This document shows, one piece after another, positions 25,265 through 34,341 of a DNA stretch of 64,000 bases; positions within the stretch are counted from its first letter, which is position 1; each line of letters begins with the position of its first letter. The position numbers and the translations under genes are program-made. Where the stretch lies: the NCBI RefSeq assembly GCF_018603435.1, contig NZ_CP075682.1, positions 3,472,001-3,536,000 of the forward strand, in the 5' to 3' direction. The notes beneath the pieces were generated by a model. It ran no database searches. It had not been told where the DNA came from and was given only the letters and a program-made list of their open reading frames with translations. Origin of the DNA: Chryseobacterium sp. ZHDP1 (GTDB lineage Bacteria > Bacteroidota > Bacteroidia > Flavobacteriales > Weeksellaceae).

Positions 25265-26085
25265 TATTGTGTAATAGTAAATTTAAGAAGTGGCAAATAT
25301 TTTCTGCGACCAATTTTAAATATGGGAAAAAACTTTAAAATTTGAATAAGAGTTAAAAGATTTTTAGGATGATATTTGAAATAATCACGAACAAATCTTT
25401 CATACATCTGATATTCAAGATCTTTATTTATTGTAATATTAAAATTACTGCCAAGTTTATTTCTTGTATAGATATTGCTTTCCAACCATTTATGATCAGG
25501 ATTTCCTTGAGAAAAATGTTCAATAAGGATCTCTGAAGTAACATAATTTTGATACTGTGAAGAAATACGCAGGCTTAGTTCTGTATCATATCCGTGGTAT
25601 CCTTTTAGATTTTCATCAAATTTAAATTTGTTGAAAATAGATTTTTTTATACCTAAAAAAACACCATCTACTGCAATTACTTTTTCTTTTTTAGTTTCGA
25701 AGGTCTTTTCTATTATTTTACTTCCTCCTTTTTTATGTTGAATTATAGAAATTTTTGCATTATTCATTGTAGTAAACCAACCATAAGGAGCTGCCGGGAC
25801 GTATGTACCGCCTGCTATTCCTATTATCCCTGTTTTTGCTTCAGATAAGCTTAATATAAGAGGTGTTCCCCAATTCATTGTCGATATCAATATATCTTCA
25901 TGTATAAATAGCAGATTGTCATATTTTGCTTTCTCGGCACCTTTGTTGTAAGCTTCACAAATACCCATTAGAGCAGGGTTTTCTATTTTGATTACTTCAA
26001 ATTCCACACCGCAGGTTTCCGCAATGTTTTTTTCGAGTGCAGCGAAATATTGGGGCTGGTAGGATGAGATGATGATGGAAAGCAT
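25264..26085 (-). CDS. GT2-like glycosyltransferase, paralogue of 22667-23533
   Basis: 273 residues. MLSIIISSYQPQYFAALEKNI, AYNKGAEKAKYDNLLFIHEDILI, KVIAVDGVFLGIKKSIF and KGYHGYDTELSLRI repeat the pattern of the other StrF-associated gene. Because the 5' ends are the most similar parts, a duplication followed by divergence is likely. Overlaps the upstream GT4 gene by 1 bp. Confidence 0.85.
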   Translation of the reverse strand: MLSIIISSYQPQYFAALEKNIAETCGVEFEVIKIENPALMGICEAYNKGAEKAKYDNLLFIHEDILISTMNWGTPLILSLSEAKTGIIGIAGGTYVPAAPYGWFTTMNNAKISIIQHKKGGSKIIEKTFETKKEKVIAVDGVFLGIKKSIFNKFKFDENLKGYHGYDTELSLRISSQYQNYVTSEILIEHFSQGNPDHKWLESNIYTRNKLGSNFNITINKDLEYQMYERFVRDYFKYHPKNLLTLIQILKFFPIFKIGRRKYLPLLKFTITQ

Positions 26086-27248
26086 TATATATTGTCAATT
26101 ACGTTATAGATAGTTATCATAGAATTTTCCTTTGAAAATTGATGAACATTGTCTTTAATTTTTAATAACGATTTTTCACGAAATATTTTATCATTGTGAG
26201 TTTTTATTATTATATCTGCAAATTGATCAATATCTAAATAATCTGCAAGCAAGTTAGTGCCATTCAAAAATTCTTCTACACCACCAGAGTCTTTAAAACC
26301 AACAATTGGCTTGTTAAACTCTGCAGCTAAATGCATTACTAATGGAAAAGGATCTTCTCTTGAAGGGAGTAAAAAACAGTCGAAAATGTTAACGTAATCA
26401 TTCGGATTTTTAGTGTTTTCAACAAAAATAACTTCTTCCTCAACATCTAATTTTTGTGTATCTATTTTTGCAAATCTCACAAAAGGATTTGAATCATTTC
26501 CACCGATATTAAAAATCTTAAATTTAAGATTTGGAGTTTTTTGTTTTATTTTTTTTGCTAACAAAGGTACTAGTTCGCTGCCTTTTCTTAATTCTTGAGT
26601 GCTTAAGGTTCCTAAGATAAATGTATCATCTGAAATATTGTACTGCTGTCTTAGTTCAGATGCTTTTGTCTTTATCTCATTGTCTTTTGATATGAAAGAA
26701 TATGCAACTGAAATTTTGCCGGCAGAGATTTTATACCTTTGAGTAAGAAAATCCTTTACAGATTGAGAGCCTGCTAATATAGAGTCTAACGAAGATATTT
26801 TGCGAGACAGATCATGGGCGTCGTAGAAACTTTCTAATGCAAACTGAAGTTCGTGAGTGTACAATATTGTTTTTAGCCCTTTTGCTTTAAATTTTTCTAA
26901 AATACTTAATGTAGCGACAGTCATCCCAAAAACGCAGTGATAGTTTTTTGCGGATAATTTCTCGACGGCAGTATTATACAAATCTTCCTGACTCAGTAAG
27001 TCATTTTTTAAAACAATGAAACGTCTTAGTATTCTTGTCACAATATTAGGGCGAGGCTGAAAATGTTTTATATTTACAGCAGCTGGTACAAGATCTGTGA
27101 AATCTTTTGCCATTGTTCCATTTAGCAGAATAAGTAAATCTACTTCATACTTCTGTGCATTCTGAATCTCTTTTAGCAATTCTAAAAGTAGGATTGGTGC
27201 GCCAGATCTTGTGGCTTCATGCAGTACAAAGAGTATTTTTTTTCTCAT
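26085..27248 (-). CDS. GT4-family glycosyltransferase
   Basis: 387 residues. ILFVLHEATRSGAPILLLELL at the N-terminus is a typical GT4 start. The C-terminal domain opens with FILGTLSTQELRKGSELVPLLA and has the EX7E-like segment LPSREDPFPLVMHLAAE. Donor unknown. Overlaps the acyltransferase upstream by 4 bp. Confidence 0.9.
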   Translation of the reverse strand: MRKKILFVLHEATRSGAPILLLELLKEIQNAQKYEVDLLILLNGTMAKDFTDLVPAAVNIKHFQPRPNIVTRILRRFIVLKNDLLSQEDLYNTAVEKLSAKNYHCVFGMTVATLSILEKFKAKGLKTILYTHELQFALESFYDAHDLSRKISSLDSILAGSQSVKDFLTQRYKISAGKISVAYSFISKDNEIKTKASELRQQYNISDDTFILGTLSTQELRKGSELVPLLAKKIKQKTPNLKFKIFNIGGNDSNPFVRFAKIDTQKLDVEEEVIFVENTKNPNDYVNIFDCFLLPSREDPFPLVMHLAAEFNKPIVGFKDSGGVEEFLNGTNLLADYLDIDQFADIIIKTHNDKIFREKSLLKIKDNVHQFSKENSMITIYNVIDNI

Positions 27249-27838
27249 ACTAAAGTCTCTAATATATGATTTTGATTATTTTTAACAATAGTATTATCAG
27301 GAATAGATTTGTGAATAATACAGTTCGCACCTACAATACAATTATCACCAATCGTAACGCCTTTAAGCACAATAACATTGCTTCCTAGCCAGCAGTTTTT
27401 GCCAATAATAATGGGCGCAGTAGAAAATTGATCTTTAGAGACACTAATGTTGGTGTTTTTAATGATTAAGTGATTGTGGTCATACAGTTTCACGCCTTCT
27501 CCAAAAAGGGTATCATCACCTATTTCTATATTTTCTAAACAATTAACCGAACAGAAATTATTAAAAAAAACTCTCTTACCTATTGTGAGTTTTGCATTTG
27601 GATAAACCAAAATATTACAATAGTCTCGTAAAGAAAATCCTTCACCGATGGAAATATCCCCATATAAGACTCCTTTTCCCTTAAATATATTTGTTTCTTT
27701 CTTTTTGAAAGATTCGTGAATATTAATATTAGGATTCGAGGTAAATTGCCACCATTTTTTTTTCTCCTCAAATTCTTCAAGATCTGCTATGAAATTGAAG
27801 ATTTTTTTGTAAATAAAATTTTTTATTTTTCGAAACAT
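27245..27838 (-). CDS. Hexapeptide-repeat acyltransferase
   Basis: 197 residues, left-handed beta-helix type. The helix runs from VLYGDISIGEGFSL through IEIGDDTLFGEGVKLYDHNH (catalytic His region), then NCWLGSNVIVLKGVTIGDN and CIVGANCIIHKSIPDN. Resembles the WbbJ/maltose acetyltransferase group that O-acetylates polysaccharide sugars. Lies between GT2 and GT4 genes in the same operon. Confidence 0.85.
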   Translation of the reverse strand: MFRKIKNFIYKKIFNFIADLEEFEEKKKWWQFTSNPNINIHESFKKKETNIFKGKGVLYGDISIGEGFSLRDYCNILVYPNAKLTIGKRVFFNNFCSVNCLENIEIGDDTLFGEGVKLYDHNHLIIKNTNISVSKDQFSTAPIIIGKNCWLGSNVIVLKGVTIGDNCIVGANCIIHKSIPDNTIVKNNQNHILETLV

Positions 27839-27850
27839 CGAAGTAATTTT

Positions 27851-28783
27851 TTAATTCTTTATCTTTAGTTTCTTTAAGATTTTAATTTTCAGTATTTTTA
27901 ATAAATAATTTAAGCTGATATTTTTTTCTAAAAAGGTATGGTCTTTTATATTAAGCTCCAATTTCTTTTGATCTTCAAAAGGTTTTGAAAGGATGGCTTT
28001 AAAATTATCATATTGTTTTTTTAAATTTTCAAAAACAGGTATGTTGCTTTCAAAATGGCTCATTAAAAGCGTCATGCAAAACATGGCATTTACAGTCTGC
28101 TCTATATTGCTTTTTGTGCTCCAAACACCGCTTCCCACTCTGTACACGGCCATTTCTTCAGGAAAATATTTAATCAATCCAAAAGAAGCATTAATCATGT
28201 GAAGCGGATAGTCTCCTATTGGAGAATATTTGAACCACGAAGGTAAAATCTTATCATTATTTCTAAATACAACAGAAGGAGCGTCAATAAAATTTCCTGT
28301 AGATAAATCTTCAATTGTAAAGGTTTTTTCGATTGAACCTGAATTAAAATTTTTGTGCTTCGTCTCCCCTCCTGAAATATCAATATATTTTACATTATGA
28401 AAACATATATTATATTCTTTGTTTTGCTCTAAAAAATCAACTTGTTTCTGAAGTTTAAGAGGATCTGTCCAGTAATCATCACCATCACATAAAGTAATAT
28501 ATTCACCATCACACATTTCCAACGTGGACATGAAATTTTCTTTACCCGGAATTCCGGTGCCTCTTTTATCCCTCAAATTCAGACGAATCATATCCGGAAA
28601 TCTGGAAGCATATTCTTTTACAATTTCCCTTGTTCCGTCTGTTGATACATCGTCGCCAATTACAATTTCAAAATCAAAGTCAGTTTTCTGCATGAGAATT
28701 CCATCAATACATTTTGAAATATAATTGATGTGATTGTATGTTATTACATGACAGCTAACTTTTTTTCTTTTAGTTATTCCCAT
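27851..28783 (-). CDS. GT2-family glycosyltransferase
   Basis: 310 residues. VSCHVITYNHINYISKCIDGIL, IVIGDDVSTDGTREI and YITLCDGDDYWTDPLKLQKQ (the DGDDYWxDP motif common in Bacteroidota capsule GT2 enzymes). It overlaps the start-side neighbour, the beta-propeller gene, by 10 bp. Acceptor part unassigned. Confidence 0.92.
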   Translation of the reverse strand: MGITKRKKVSCHVITYNHINYISKCIDGILMQKTDFDFEIVIGDDVSTDGTREIVKEYASRFPDMIRLNLRDKRGTGIPGKENFMSTLEMCDGEYITLCDGDDYWTDPLKLQKQVDFLEQNKEYNICFHNVKYIDISGGETKHKNFNSGSIEKTFTIEDLSTGNFIDAPSVVFRNNDKILPSWFKYSPIGDYPLHMINASFGLIKYFPEEMAVYRVGSGVWSTKSNIEQTVNAMFCMTLLMSHFESNIPVFENLKKQYDNFKAILSKPFEDQKKLELNIKDHTFLEKNISLNYLLKILKIKILKKLKIKN

Positions 28784-29700
28784 ACAGCGAAGCCAATTCC
28801 GGTCTTTCCAAAACCGTTACCATTGTAAAATAAAATTTTTTTATTATTGGCTACAATTACCGAAGGATATGTCTGCATCGTAGAATCCCAGCCTGAATCC
28901 GAAAATTCAATACCGCTTTGAGCATCATTTCGATTCCAGTTTATCCCATCTTCAGATTCTGCATAGCCAATTCTGTAACTTTCTTTACCATCTCTATAAT
29001 CAAAAGAACCTCTGTAAGTAAACCACATTTTATATTTTCCGTCTTCTATAATCACGGCAGGTCTTGCTGTACACTGATATTTTTCGGCAGGAGGGATACA
29101 GGTAATATTGGGACGAACCCAATTGATACCATCTGTAGAATGAGCATATTTAATTTCATATAATGGCTCAGGTTTTCCGTCACTTATTACGAAACCTGTA
29201 CTGGAAGCATACCACATGATCCATTGGTCATTATGCTTAATAACACATGGAGAAGCTGTAAAAAACGGCTCATCTCTGTTACGTTCTACAATTGCTCCGG
29301 GAAATGCTTTTTCAAATGTTTCCCCATTATCATGACTGATTGCTAATCCTATCGCATTTCTGTAAGGAACCAAAACACTTGCATTCCATCCTACATAATA
29401 AAGATAAATACAGGTTTCTGATAACCGCACAACAGAACATGGCATAATTCCGCCATCATCAAATGTTCCTAATTCTCCGGGTTCTAAAACAGGTTTATCA
29501 TGAATATATAATACTTCTTCAGGGTTTTTTGCGGAAACATCAATATAGGTAGGAATGCTTCTTCCTTCTGAGTTTCTTGGAGCATAATAAATTCTTACAA
29601 CATCTTCATTCAGTAATAATGCTGTAGGTACACATGCATGGGAAACCATCCAGTCGTTGTAATGATCAATATGGTGTATTCTTCCTTTTTTTTGCCACAT
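28774..29700 (-). CDS. Five-bladed beta-propeller, glycoside-hydrolase-like protein
   Basis: 308 residues without signal peptide or membrane segment. Repeated blade motifs with aromatic and acidic ends (RIYYAPRNSEGRS, CIYLYYVGWNAS, QWIMWYASSTG, KYKMWFTYRGSFDYRDG, KKILFYNGNGFGKTG) point to the GH43/GH32/GH130-type propeller. Such genes occur in O-antigen clusters beside formyl- or acetyl-transfer genes, and the function there is unknown to me. Being cytoplasmic and embedded in a synthesis operon, it may bind or rearrange a sugar rather than degrade polymer. Confidence 0.7.
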   Translation of the reverse strand: MWQKKGRIHHIDHYNDWMVSHACVPTALLLNEDVVRIYYAPRNSEGRSIPTYIDVSAKNPEEVLYIHDKPVLEPGELGTFDDGGIMPCSVVRLSETCIYLYYVGWNASVLVPYRNAIGLAISHDNGETFEKAFPGAIVERNRDEPFFTASPCVIKHNDQWIMWYASSTGFVISDGKPEPLYEIKYAHSTDGINWVRPNITCIPPAEKYQCTARPAVIIEDGKYKMWFTYRGSFDYRDGKESYRIGYAESEDGINWNRNDAQSGIEFSDSGWDSTMQTYPSVIVANNKKILFYNGNGFGKTGIGFAVWE

Positions 29701-29702
29701 AT

Positions 29703-30383
29703 TTACCCTTTTGTTTTATGAGAAATACTATCTATATCAATACTCTTATCGTCTCTCATGGTAGATTTTGCACCCAGCCAAATGCTGAATTCAGGTGTGT
29801 CTTTTGTAATGATAGCACCCATACCAATTAAAGATGCTTTACCAATATTGGTTTCGTCACGAACTGTGGCATTGACTCCGAAAAATGAATTTTCACCAAT
29901 TTCACAACATCCTGAAATAACTACATGAGAAGTGATAAATACATGGTCATGAATATTAGTATGGTGACCGATATGGTTTCCGCTCCATAAAACACAATTG
30001 TCTCCAATTGTTACAAAAGGCTGAATGGTATTATCTTCAAAAATAAAACAGTTTTCACCTACCGTAAGATCCGGCCATGTGCTTGCTTTGCTGGAAACAT
30101 AGCTTACACATTTATACCCTTTTGCTTTTGCCTCTTCAAATTTTCTTTTTCTGAGAAAGCTCATTTGCTTAAAACTAATAGGTAAGAACATTTTATATTC
30201 AGAAGGCGGATAATGCTTTTCAATCTCTTCAAACGATACAACGGGAAGACCTCTGAACTCATTTTCAGTAATATAATCGCTGTCTAAAGTGAAAGCTACC
30301 ACTTCATGCGGGGAGTCATGCGTAAAATAAAAATGTGCTAAACTGGCTAACTGACTGGTTCCAAAAATTACAATTTTTTCCAT
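29703..30383 (-). CDS. NeuD/PglD-type sugar O/N-acyltransferase
   Basis: 226 residues. The N-terminal Rossmann-like nucleotide-sugar domain (KIVIFGTSQLASLAHFYF) is followed by left-handed beta-helix turns: NCFIFEDNTIQPFVTIGDN, LWSGNHIGHHTNIHDH (His region) and ISGCCEIGENSFFGVNATV. PglD and related enzymes acetylate 4-amino sugars such as those made by the VioA-like aminotransferase two genes upstream. That pairing would give dTDP-Qui4NAc (inference). Confidence 0.83.
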   Translation of the reverse strand: MEKIVIFGTSQLASLAHFYFTHDSPHEVVAFTLDSDYITENEFRGLPVVSFEEIEKHYPPSEYKMFLPISFKQMSFLRKRKFEEAKAKGYKCVSYVSSKASTWPDLTVGENCFIFEDNTIQPFVTIGDNCVLWSGNHIGHHTNIHDHVFITSHVVISGCCEIGENSFFGVNATVRDETNIGKASLIGMGAIITKDTPEFSIWLGAKSTMRDDKSIDIDSISHKTKG

Positions 30384-30387
30384 AATG

Positions 30388-31092
30388 TTATTTTAATTCA
30401 TATTTATTCAAAATATTTTTTATATCATCAATACTATTGAACATTAGTACGTCAATGATTGATAAGTGGGGAACAAAAATATTTTTAAACTGTTTATATT
30501 CCAAAGGTAATGATTTAATAAAATGTAAGGCTACTCCTTTCTGGGAAAAGTCTTCTTGTTTATAGAGTTCCTGCCCTCCAATGGCGTTAATATAATCTGT
30601 TGCGTCTTCCTGTTTGCAAATATCTAACAATCTTTCCTGTCTTTCTAAATTTTGATTTTGGTAAGATTGAGAAGAAATGATAAACTGAGTTGTAAATCCT
30701 AAATATCGGGAAACTGAAAGGATACTGTCTATTGCCAGATCGCTTATAGATCTATTTTTTTTATTAAAGACTTCTGCTACCAATTCATAAACAACACTAA
30801 AAAATGGTGCGTTTTTGTAGTTTTGAGAAAGTGTTAATAGAAATTTTGTTTTCCAGTTTTCATATAACTTTACATTTATTTCAGTATCCTTTATTAAGGT
30901 AAATGACGTTGCCTTAGACAAAGGAACTGTAAATAAAAAACTTTTCCCTGATAATAAAATATTATTTCTGTTAATCCAGCCTTGTTTGATAAAATTTACA
31001 TCATCATAAAAAATGAATTTATCAACTGCATTAATCATTTGGAAATATCCTATATAAGGAAAAATGTAGGGTTGCATTACAGCAATTTTCAT
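30388..31092 (-). CDS. WbqC-family protein
   Basis: 234 residues. Starts IAVMQPYIFPYIGYFQMINAVD with FIFYDDVNFIKQGWINRN, the signature of the WbqC family (PF08889). It ends with ALHFIKSLPLEYKQF and SIIDVLMFN. WbqC proteins are found in O-antigen loci next to 4-amino-sugar aminotransferases; their reaction is not established as far as I know, and an acyl or amino-acyl transfer has been suggested. One base separates it from the aminotransferase gene upstream. Confidence 0.88.
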   Translation of the reverse strand: MKIAVMQPYIFPYIGYFQMINAVDKFIFYDDVNFIKQGWINRNNILLSGKSFLFTVPLSKATSFTLIKDTEINVKLYENWKTKFLLTLSQNYKNAPFFSVVYELVAEVFNKKNRSISDLAIDSILSVSRYLGFTTQFIISSQSYQNQNLERQERLLDICKQEDATDYINAIGGQELYKQEDFSQKGVALHFIKSLPLEYKQFKNIFVPHLSIIDVLMFNSIDDIKNILNKYELK

Positions 31093-31093
31093 A

Positions 31094-32176
31094 TTAATTA
31101 TTTTGGAATCGAAGTATGATTCTTACAATATATTCTATTTCCTCAGGAGTTAGATCATAATAAAAAGGAAGACATAATACTCTTTTGGAAATATCTTCTG
31201 TTACAGGCAATTCTAATTTTGGCAAATAAGGCAATGCTGAAGCAAGGCTTGGATAAAAATATCTTCTTGTATATATTTGTTGCCTTTCCAATTCCGCCTT
31301 AAGCTGTAAAAGAACTTCTTCACTTTCTAAAATAATAGGATAATAAGCATAATTTTCCTTAGACTGAGAATGCCAAATTGGTTTTTTATATTTGAAAGTG
31401 GATAGTTTTTTGTCATACAATTCTGACAAAGTTTTTCTCTTATCATGAATATTATTTATGTATTTCAAATTTGCAAGTCCCATCGCCGCGTGAAACTCCG
31501 AATTTTTACCATTGATCCCTACATCTGAGAAAGAGTCGAAACTTGCAATTCCAAAATTTCTTATGGTTGCCAGTTTCTTTAATACATCAGGTTTTTTTGC
31601 TATAAGTAATCCACCTTCTATAGAGTGGTAAAGTTTAGTAGCATGTAATGAACAGGTAGAAATGTCTCCAAATTCAAAAATAGATTTTCCGTTTACCTCA
31701 ACACCAAATGCATGTGCCGCATCATAGATAACTTTCAGGTTGTGCTTTTTAGCAATTTGATCTATTGCTTCAACGTCACATGGATTACCGTAAACATGAG
31801 TTGCAAGAATAGCTGTAGTTTTTTCTGTAATTGCTGTTTCTATTTTTGTTGGATCTATGCAGAGACTTTTAGAATCTATATCCACAAAAACAGGCGTACA
31901 TCCTTCCCAGACAATAGAACTTGTTGTTGCTACAAAAGAAAAAGGCGTTGTAATAATTTCACCTTTTAGATCCAAAGCTTTTATAGCCATTTGTATGGCA
32001 ACAGTACCATTTGTTACAAATAGCAGATGGTTAACTTTTAGATGGTCTTTCAGTTCCAATTCCAATTGACTTGCCAATGGCCCCATATTGGTGAGCCAGT
32101 TTCTTTTCCAGATGCCAGCTAGATATTTCTGATATTCTTCCTGAGGAGGTAAGAAAGGTTGGGTTACGGGAATCAT
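31094..32176 (-). CDS. vioA: DegT/DnrJ/EryC1 aminotransferase, VioA-like
   Basis: 360 residues, PLP-dependent. IPVTQPFLPPQEEYQKYL, WLTNMGPLASQLE, ITTPFSFVATTSSIVWEG, THVYGNPCDVEAIDQIA and YDAAHAFGVEV correspond to VioA (dTDP-4-amino-4,6-dideoxyglucose transaminase) as I remember it. The Schiff-base Lys is in CSLHATKLYHSIEGG near residue 181. It would use the same dTDP-4-keto-6-deoxyglucose as WecE but form the gluco epimer. FdtB/QdtB-type 3-aminotransferases are the main alternative, but no matching ketoisomerase (FdtA) is present. Confidence 0.75.
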   Translation of the reverse strand: MIPVTQPFLPPQEEYQKYLAGIWKRNWLTNMGPLASQLELELKDHLKVNHLLFVTNGTVAIQMAIKALDLKGEIITTPFSFVATTSSIVWEGCTPVFVDIDSKSLCIDPTKIETAITEKTTAILATHVYGNPCDVEAIDQIAKKHNLKVIYDAAHAFGVEVNGKSIFEFGDISTCSLHATKLYHSIEGGLLIAKKPDVLKKLATIRNFGIASFDSFSDVGINGKNSEFHAAMGLANLKYINNIHDKRKTLSELYDKKLSTFKYKKPIWHSQSKENYAYYPIILESEEVLLQLKAELERQQIYTRRYFYPSLASALPYLPKLELPVTEDISKRVLCLPFYYDLTPEEIEYIVRIILRFQNN

Positions 32177-32184
32177 AATAAATT

Positions 32185-33381
32185 TTAATGTAAAGTTATG
32201 ATATTTTCGCTTTCTAATTCAAAGGGAATCCATTGTTCCTTTTCGCCACCAACAGTAAACTCAATGATATTGTTAATACGGATATAAGGGGATTCTGTTG
32301 AGGGATCATAGAGTCCTAAATCTAATATATATTTTCCTAATGTAAAAAGAGGATTTTTCACAGTAATTTTATAAGTTATCTTTGATCCTTCTTTTATGTT
32401 TTCTCTATATTCTTTTACAGATATACCAGCAATTGGTTTTTGTTCTTTATCTTTAAACTCAAGATATAATATAGGTAATCTTTCAATAGCAGCATTAACC
32501 TCAAATTCGAATGTTAAATTGAAATCCTTATGACGATGAATTTTATTATTCAAAAGGTCTGTTTGAACCGAAATTAATTCGAAAGTTTTGGTATCGTATA
32601 CTTTATTTTGATGGTTATTTGAAAATTTATTGTAATAAAGCTGTATCCCTTTTCCGATTTCTTTTCCGCAGTATTCAACTTTTCCATGATCCATTAAGAT
32701 TACTTCATTGCAGATCCTTGATATCATTGGCATACTATGAGAAACAAAAATAACAGCAGTACGAGGGAGTAACTCATCTATTTTGCTAAAACATTTCAGA
32801 ATAAAACCCAGATCTCCTACAGCTAATACCTCATCAATGATCAGGATATCAGGTTCAAGATGAGCGGCAACCGAGAAGCCCAAGCGAACCTTCATTCCCG
32901 AAGAGTAGTTTTGTACAGGGGTATCTATAAATTCGCCAATTTCAGAAAAGTTTATGATTGAATTCATTTTTTCTTCAACCTCTTTTTTTGTAAACCCCAA
33001 TATAGAAGCATTATTGTAAATGTTCTCTCTTCCTGTAAGTATAGGATTGAAGCCTGCACCTAGTTCTATTAAAGCGCCTATTTTTCCTCGCATTACAATC
33101 TTGCCTTTATCAGGATTGTAAAGCCCGTTTAAAACTTTCAGAAGTGTAGATTTTCCGGCTCCGTTATGTCCTATCAGTCCAATGCATTCTCCTCTTTTCA
33201 GCTCAAAACTTACATCATGTACAGCCCAGAACTCTTGAGGACGCAAATCTTTGTTCACGCGTAGCCCTAAAGTACTTCGAATGATATCTAAAGCTCCATA
33301 TTTAAGAGAACTTTTAAGATTTTTGCTGAATTTCTTCGATACATTCTGTACGGAAACCAATATTTCGTTATCCTTTTCCAT
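32185..33381 (-). CDS. wzt: Polysaccharide ABC exporter ATPase with C-terminal Wzt domain
   Basis: 398 residues. The ATPase domain has Walker A GHNGAGKST at residues 71-79, signature NYSSGMKVRLGFS and Walker B ILIIDEVLAVGD. From about residue 260 a beta-rich domain (FNLTFEFEVNAAIERLPILYL and following) matches the Wzt C-terminal carbohydrate-binding domain. That domain recognises a terminal modification on the finished O-antigen chain. Shares its start with the stop of the permease gene (1 bp overlap). Presence of the domain predicts a capped polymer. Confidence 0.95.
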   Translation of the reverse strand: MEKDNEILVSVQNVSKKFSKNLKSSLKYGALDIIRSTLGLRVNKDLRPQEFWAVHDVSFELKRGECIGLIGHNGAGKSTLLKVLNGLYNPDKGKIVMRGKIGALIELGAGFNPILTGRENIYNNASILGFTKKEVEEKMNSIINFSEIGEFIDTPVQNYSSGMKVRLGFSVAAHLEPDILIIDEVLAVGDLGFILKCFSKIDELLPRTAVIFVSHSMPMISRICNEVILMDHGKVEYCGKEIGKGIQLYYNKFSNNHQNKVYDTKTFELISVQTDLLNNKIHRHKDFNLTFEFEVNAAIERLPILYLEFKDKEQKPIAGISVKEYRENIKEGSKITYKITVKNPLFTLGKYILDLGLYDPSTESPYIRINNIIEFTVGGEKEQWIPFELESENIITLH

Positions 33382-34223
33382 TATCCTGCGATTTTTTCAA
33401 TAACGATTGGCATTGATTTTCTGAAAATGACCAGTCCAATTAGTAAAAAAAATATACTTAAAACCGTTAAGCCAATTGTAAATGTTAAAGACTGAGTTTC
33501 TGTTCCTGTCAATGTATTTCTGGTATCATTAATAATATAAGTTAAAGGATTTAGCTTAAATAAAAATTTAAAAAATCCTACCGAAGGAGCAGCATATACA
33601 ACAGGAGTTACATACATCAGGAAAGGAATTCCTGTTGTTAAAACTTTACTTATGTCGGTGTAAATTAACCCTAAAGGAGTTATTAGAAGACCAATGGTAA
33701 ATGCGAAAATTATTAATGAAAAAATGTAAAAAGGAAAAAGTAGTAAATTCCAGGATGGTGTTATCTGATAAATAATCAGAATAAGAATTACCGGGATCAT
33801 TTTTATTGCCAAATTGAACAAGGTAGTATATAGTCCCTTCATTAAAAGAGACTCCTTAGGAAAATTGATTTTTGAAATAATTGATTTTCCTGCATTGACA
33901 GAATTTATAGGACTTTGAATGGTTTCAGCAAAGATGTTCCAGGTAGTGGTTCCCAAAATCACAAAAACTGGGTAGGGTATTCCAGCCGGAGTATTTACAT
34001 TTACAACGCCGGAACCATTCAAAAATAACCAAACCAAGGAATTAATAAGTACGGGAGCCAATATCCAAAAGAAACCTAGCAATGACTGTCTGTATTGAGC
34101 CTGTATGTCTCTTTTGGTCATTTGAAAGGCTAAAAAATTAGATGATCGAATGTCTTTATAAATAGAGACAAGCTCTTTAAAAAAATGTGTTTCTTTATCA
34201 GATGTGTATACTACGGTTTTCAA
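33381..34223 (-). CDS. wzm: Polysaccharide ABC exporter permease
   Basis: 280 residues with six membrane helices after a cytoplasmic start. TKRDIQAQYRQSLLGFFWILAPV is the conserved N-terminal amphipathic/first helix region of the ABC-2 Wzm/TagG type, and KLNPLTYIINDTRN is the later conserved loop. Exports lipid-linked polysaccharide across the inner membrane with Wzt. First gene of its transcript, with a promoter at 34237-34265. Confidence 0.95.
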   Translation of the reverse strand: MKTVVYTSDKETHFFKELVSIYKDIRSSNFLAFQMTKRDIQAQYRQSLLGFFWILAPVLINSLVWLFLNGSGVVNVNTPAGIPYPVFVILGTTTWNIFAETIQSPINSVNAGKSIISKINFPKESLLMKGLYTTLFNLAIKMIPVILILIIYQITPSWNLLLFPFYIFSLIIFAFTIGLLITPLGLIYTDISKVLTTGIPFLMYVTPVVYAAPSVGFFKFLFKLNPLTYIINDTRNTLTGTETQSLTFTIGLTVLSIFFLLIGLVIFRKSMPIVIEKIAG

Positions 34224-34236
34224 AGTAGATTTTTTT

Positions 34237-34265
34237 CAAATTTATAACAATTAATTGATTTTCAA
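34237..34265 (-). promoter_or_regulatory. Promoter of the wzm-wzt operon (TTG, 18 bp, TAAATTTG)
   Basis: On the minus strand TTG at 34263-34265 is followed after 18 bases by TAAATTTG at 34237-34244, 13 bases before the wzm ATG at 34223. The predicted start is near 34231. It lies directly after the rmlA terminator, so wzm heads an independent transcript. Confidence 0.6.
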
Positions 34266-34341
34266 TTTGTATGCGTTGTAAATTATTACTTGCATAAAAT
34301 GAAAAAGTATAACTAATATATTAATATTTACTATTATGAAC

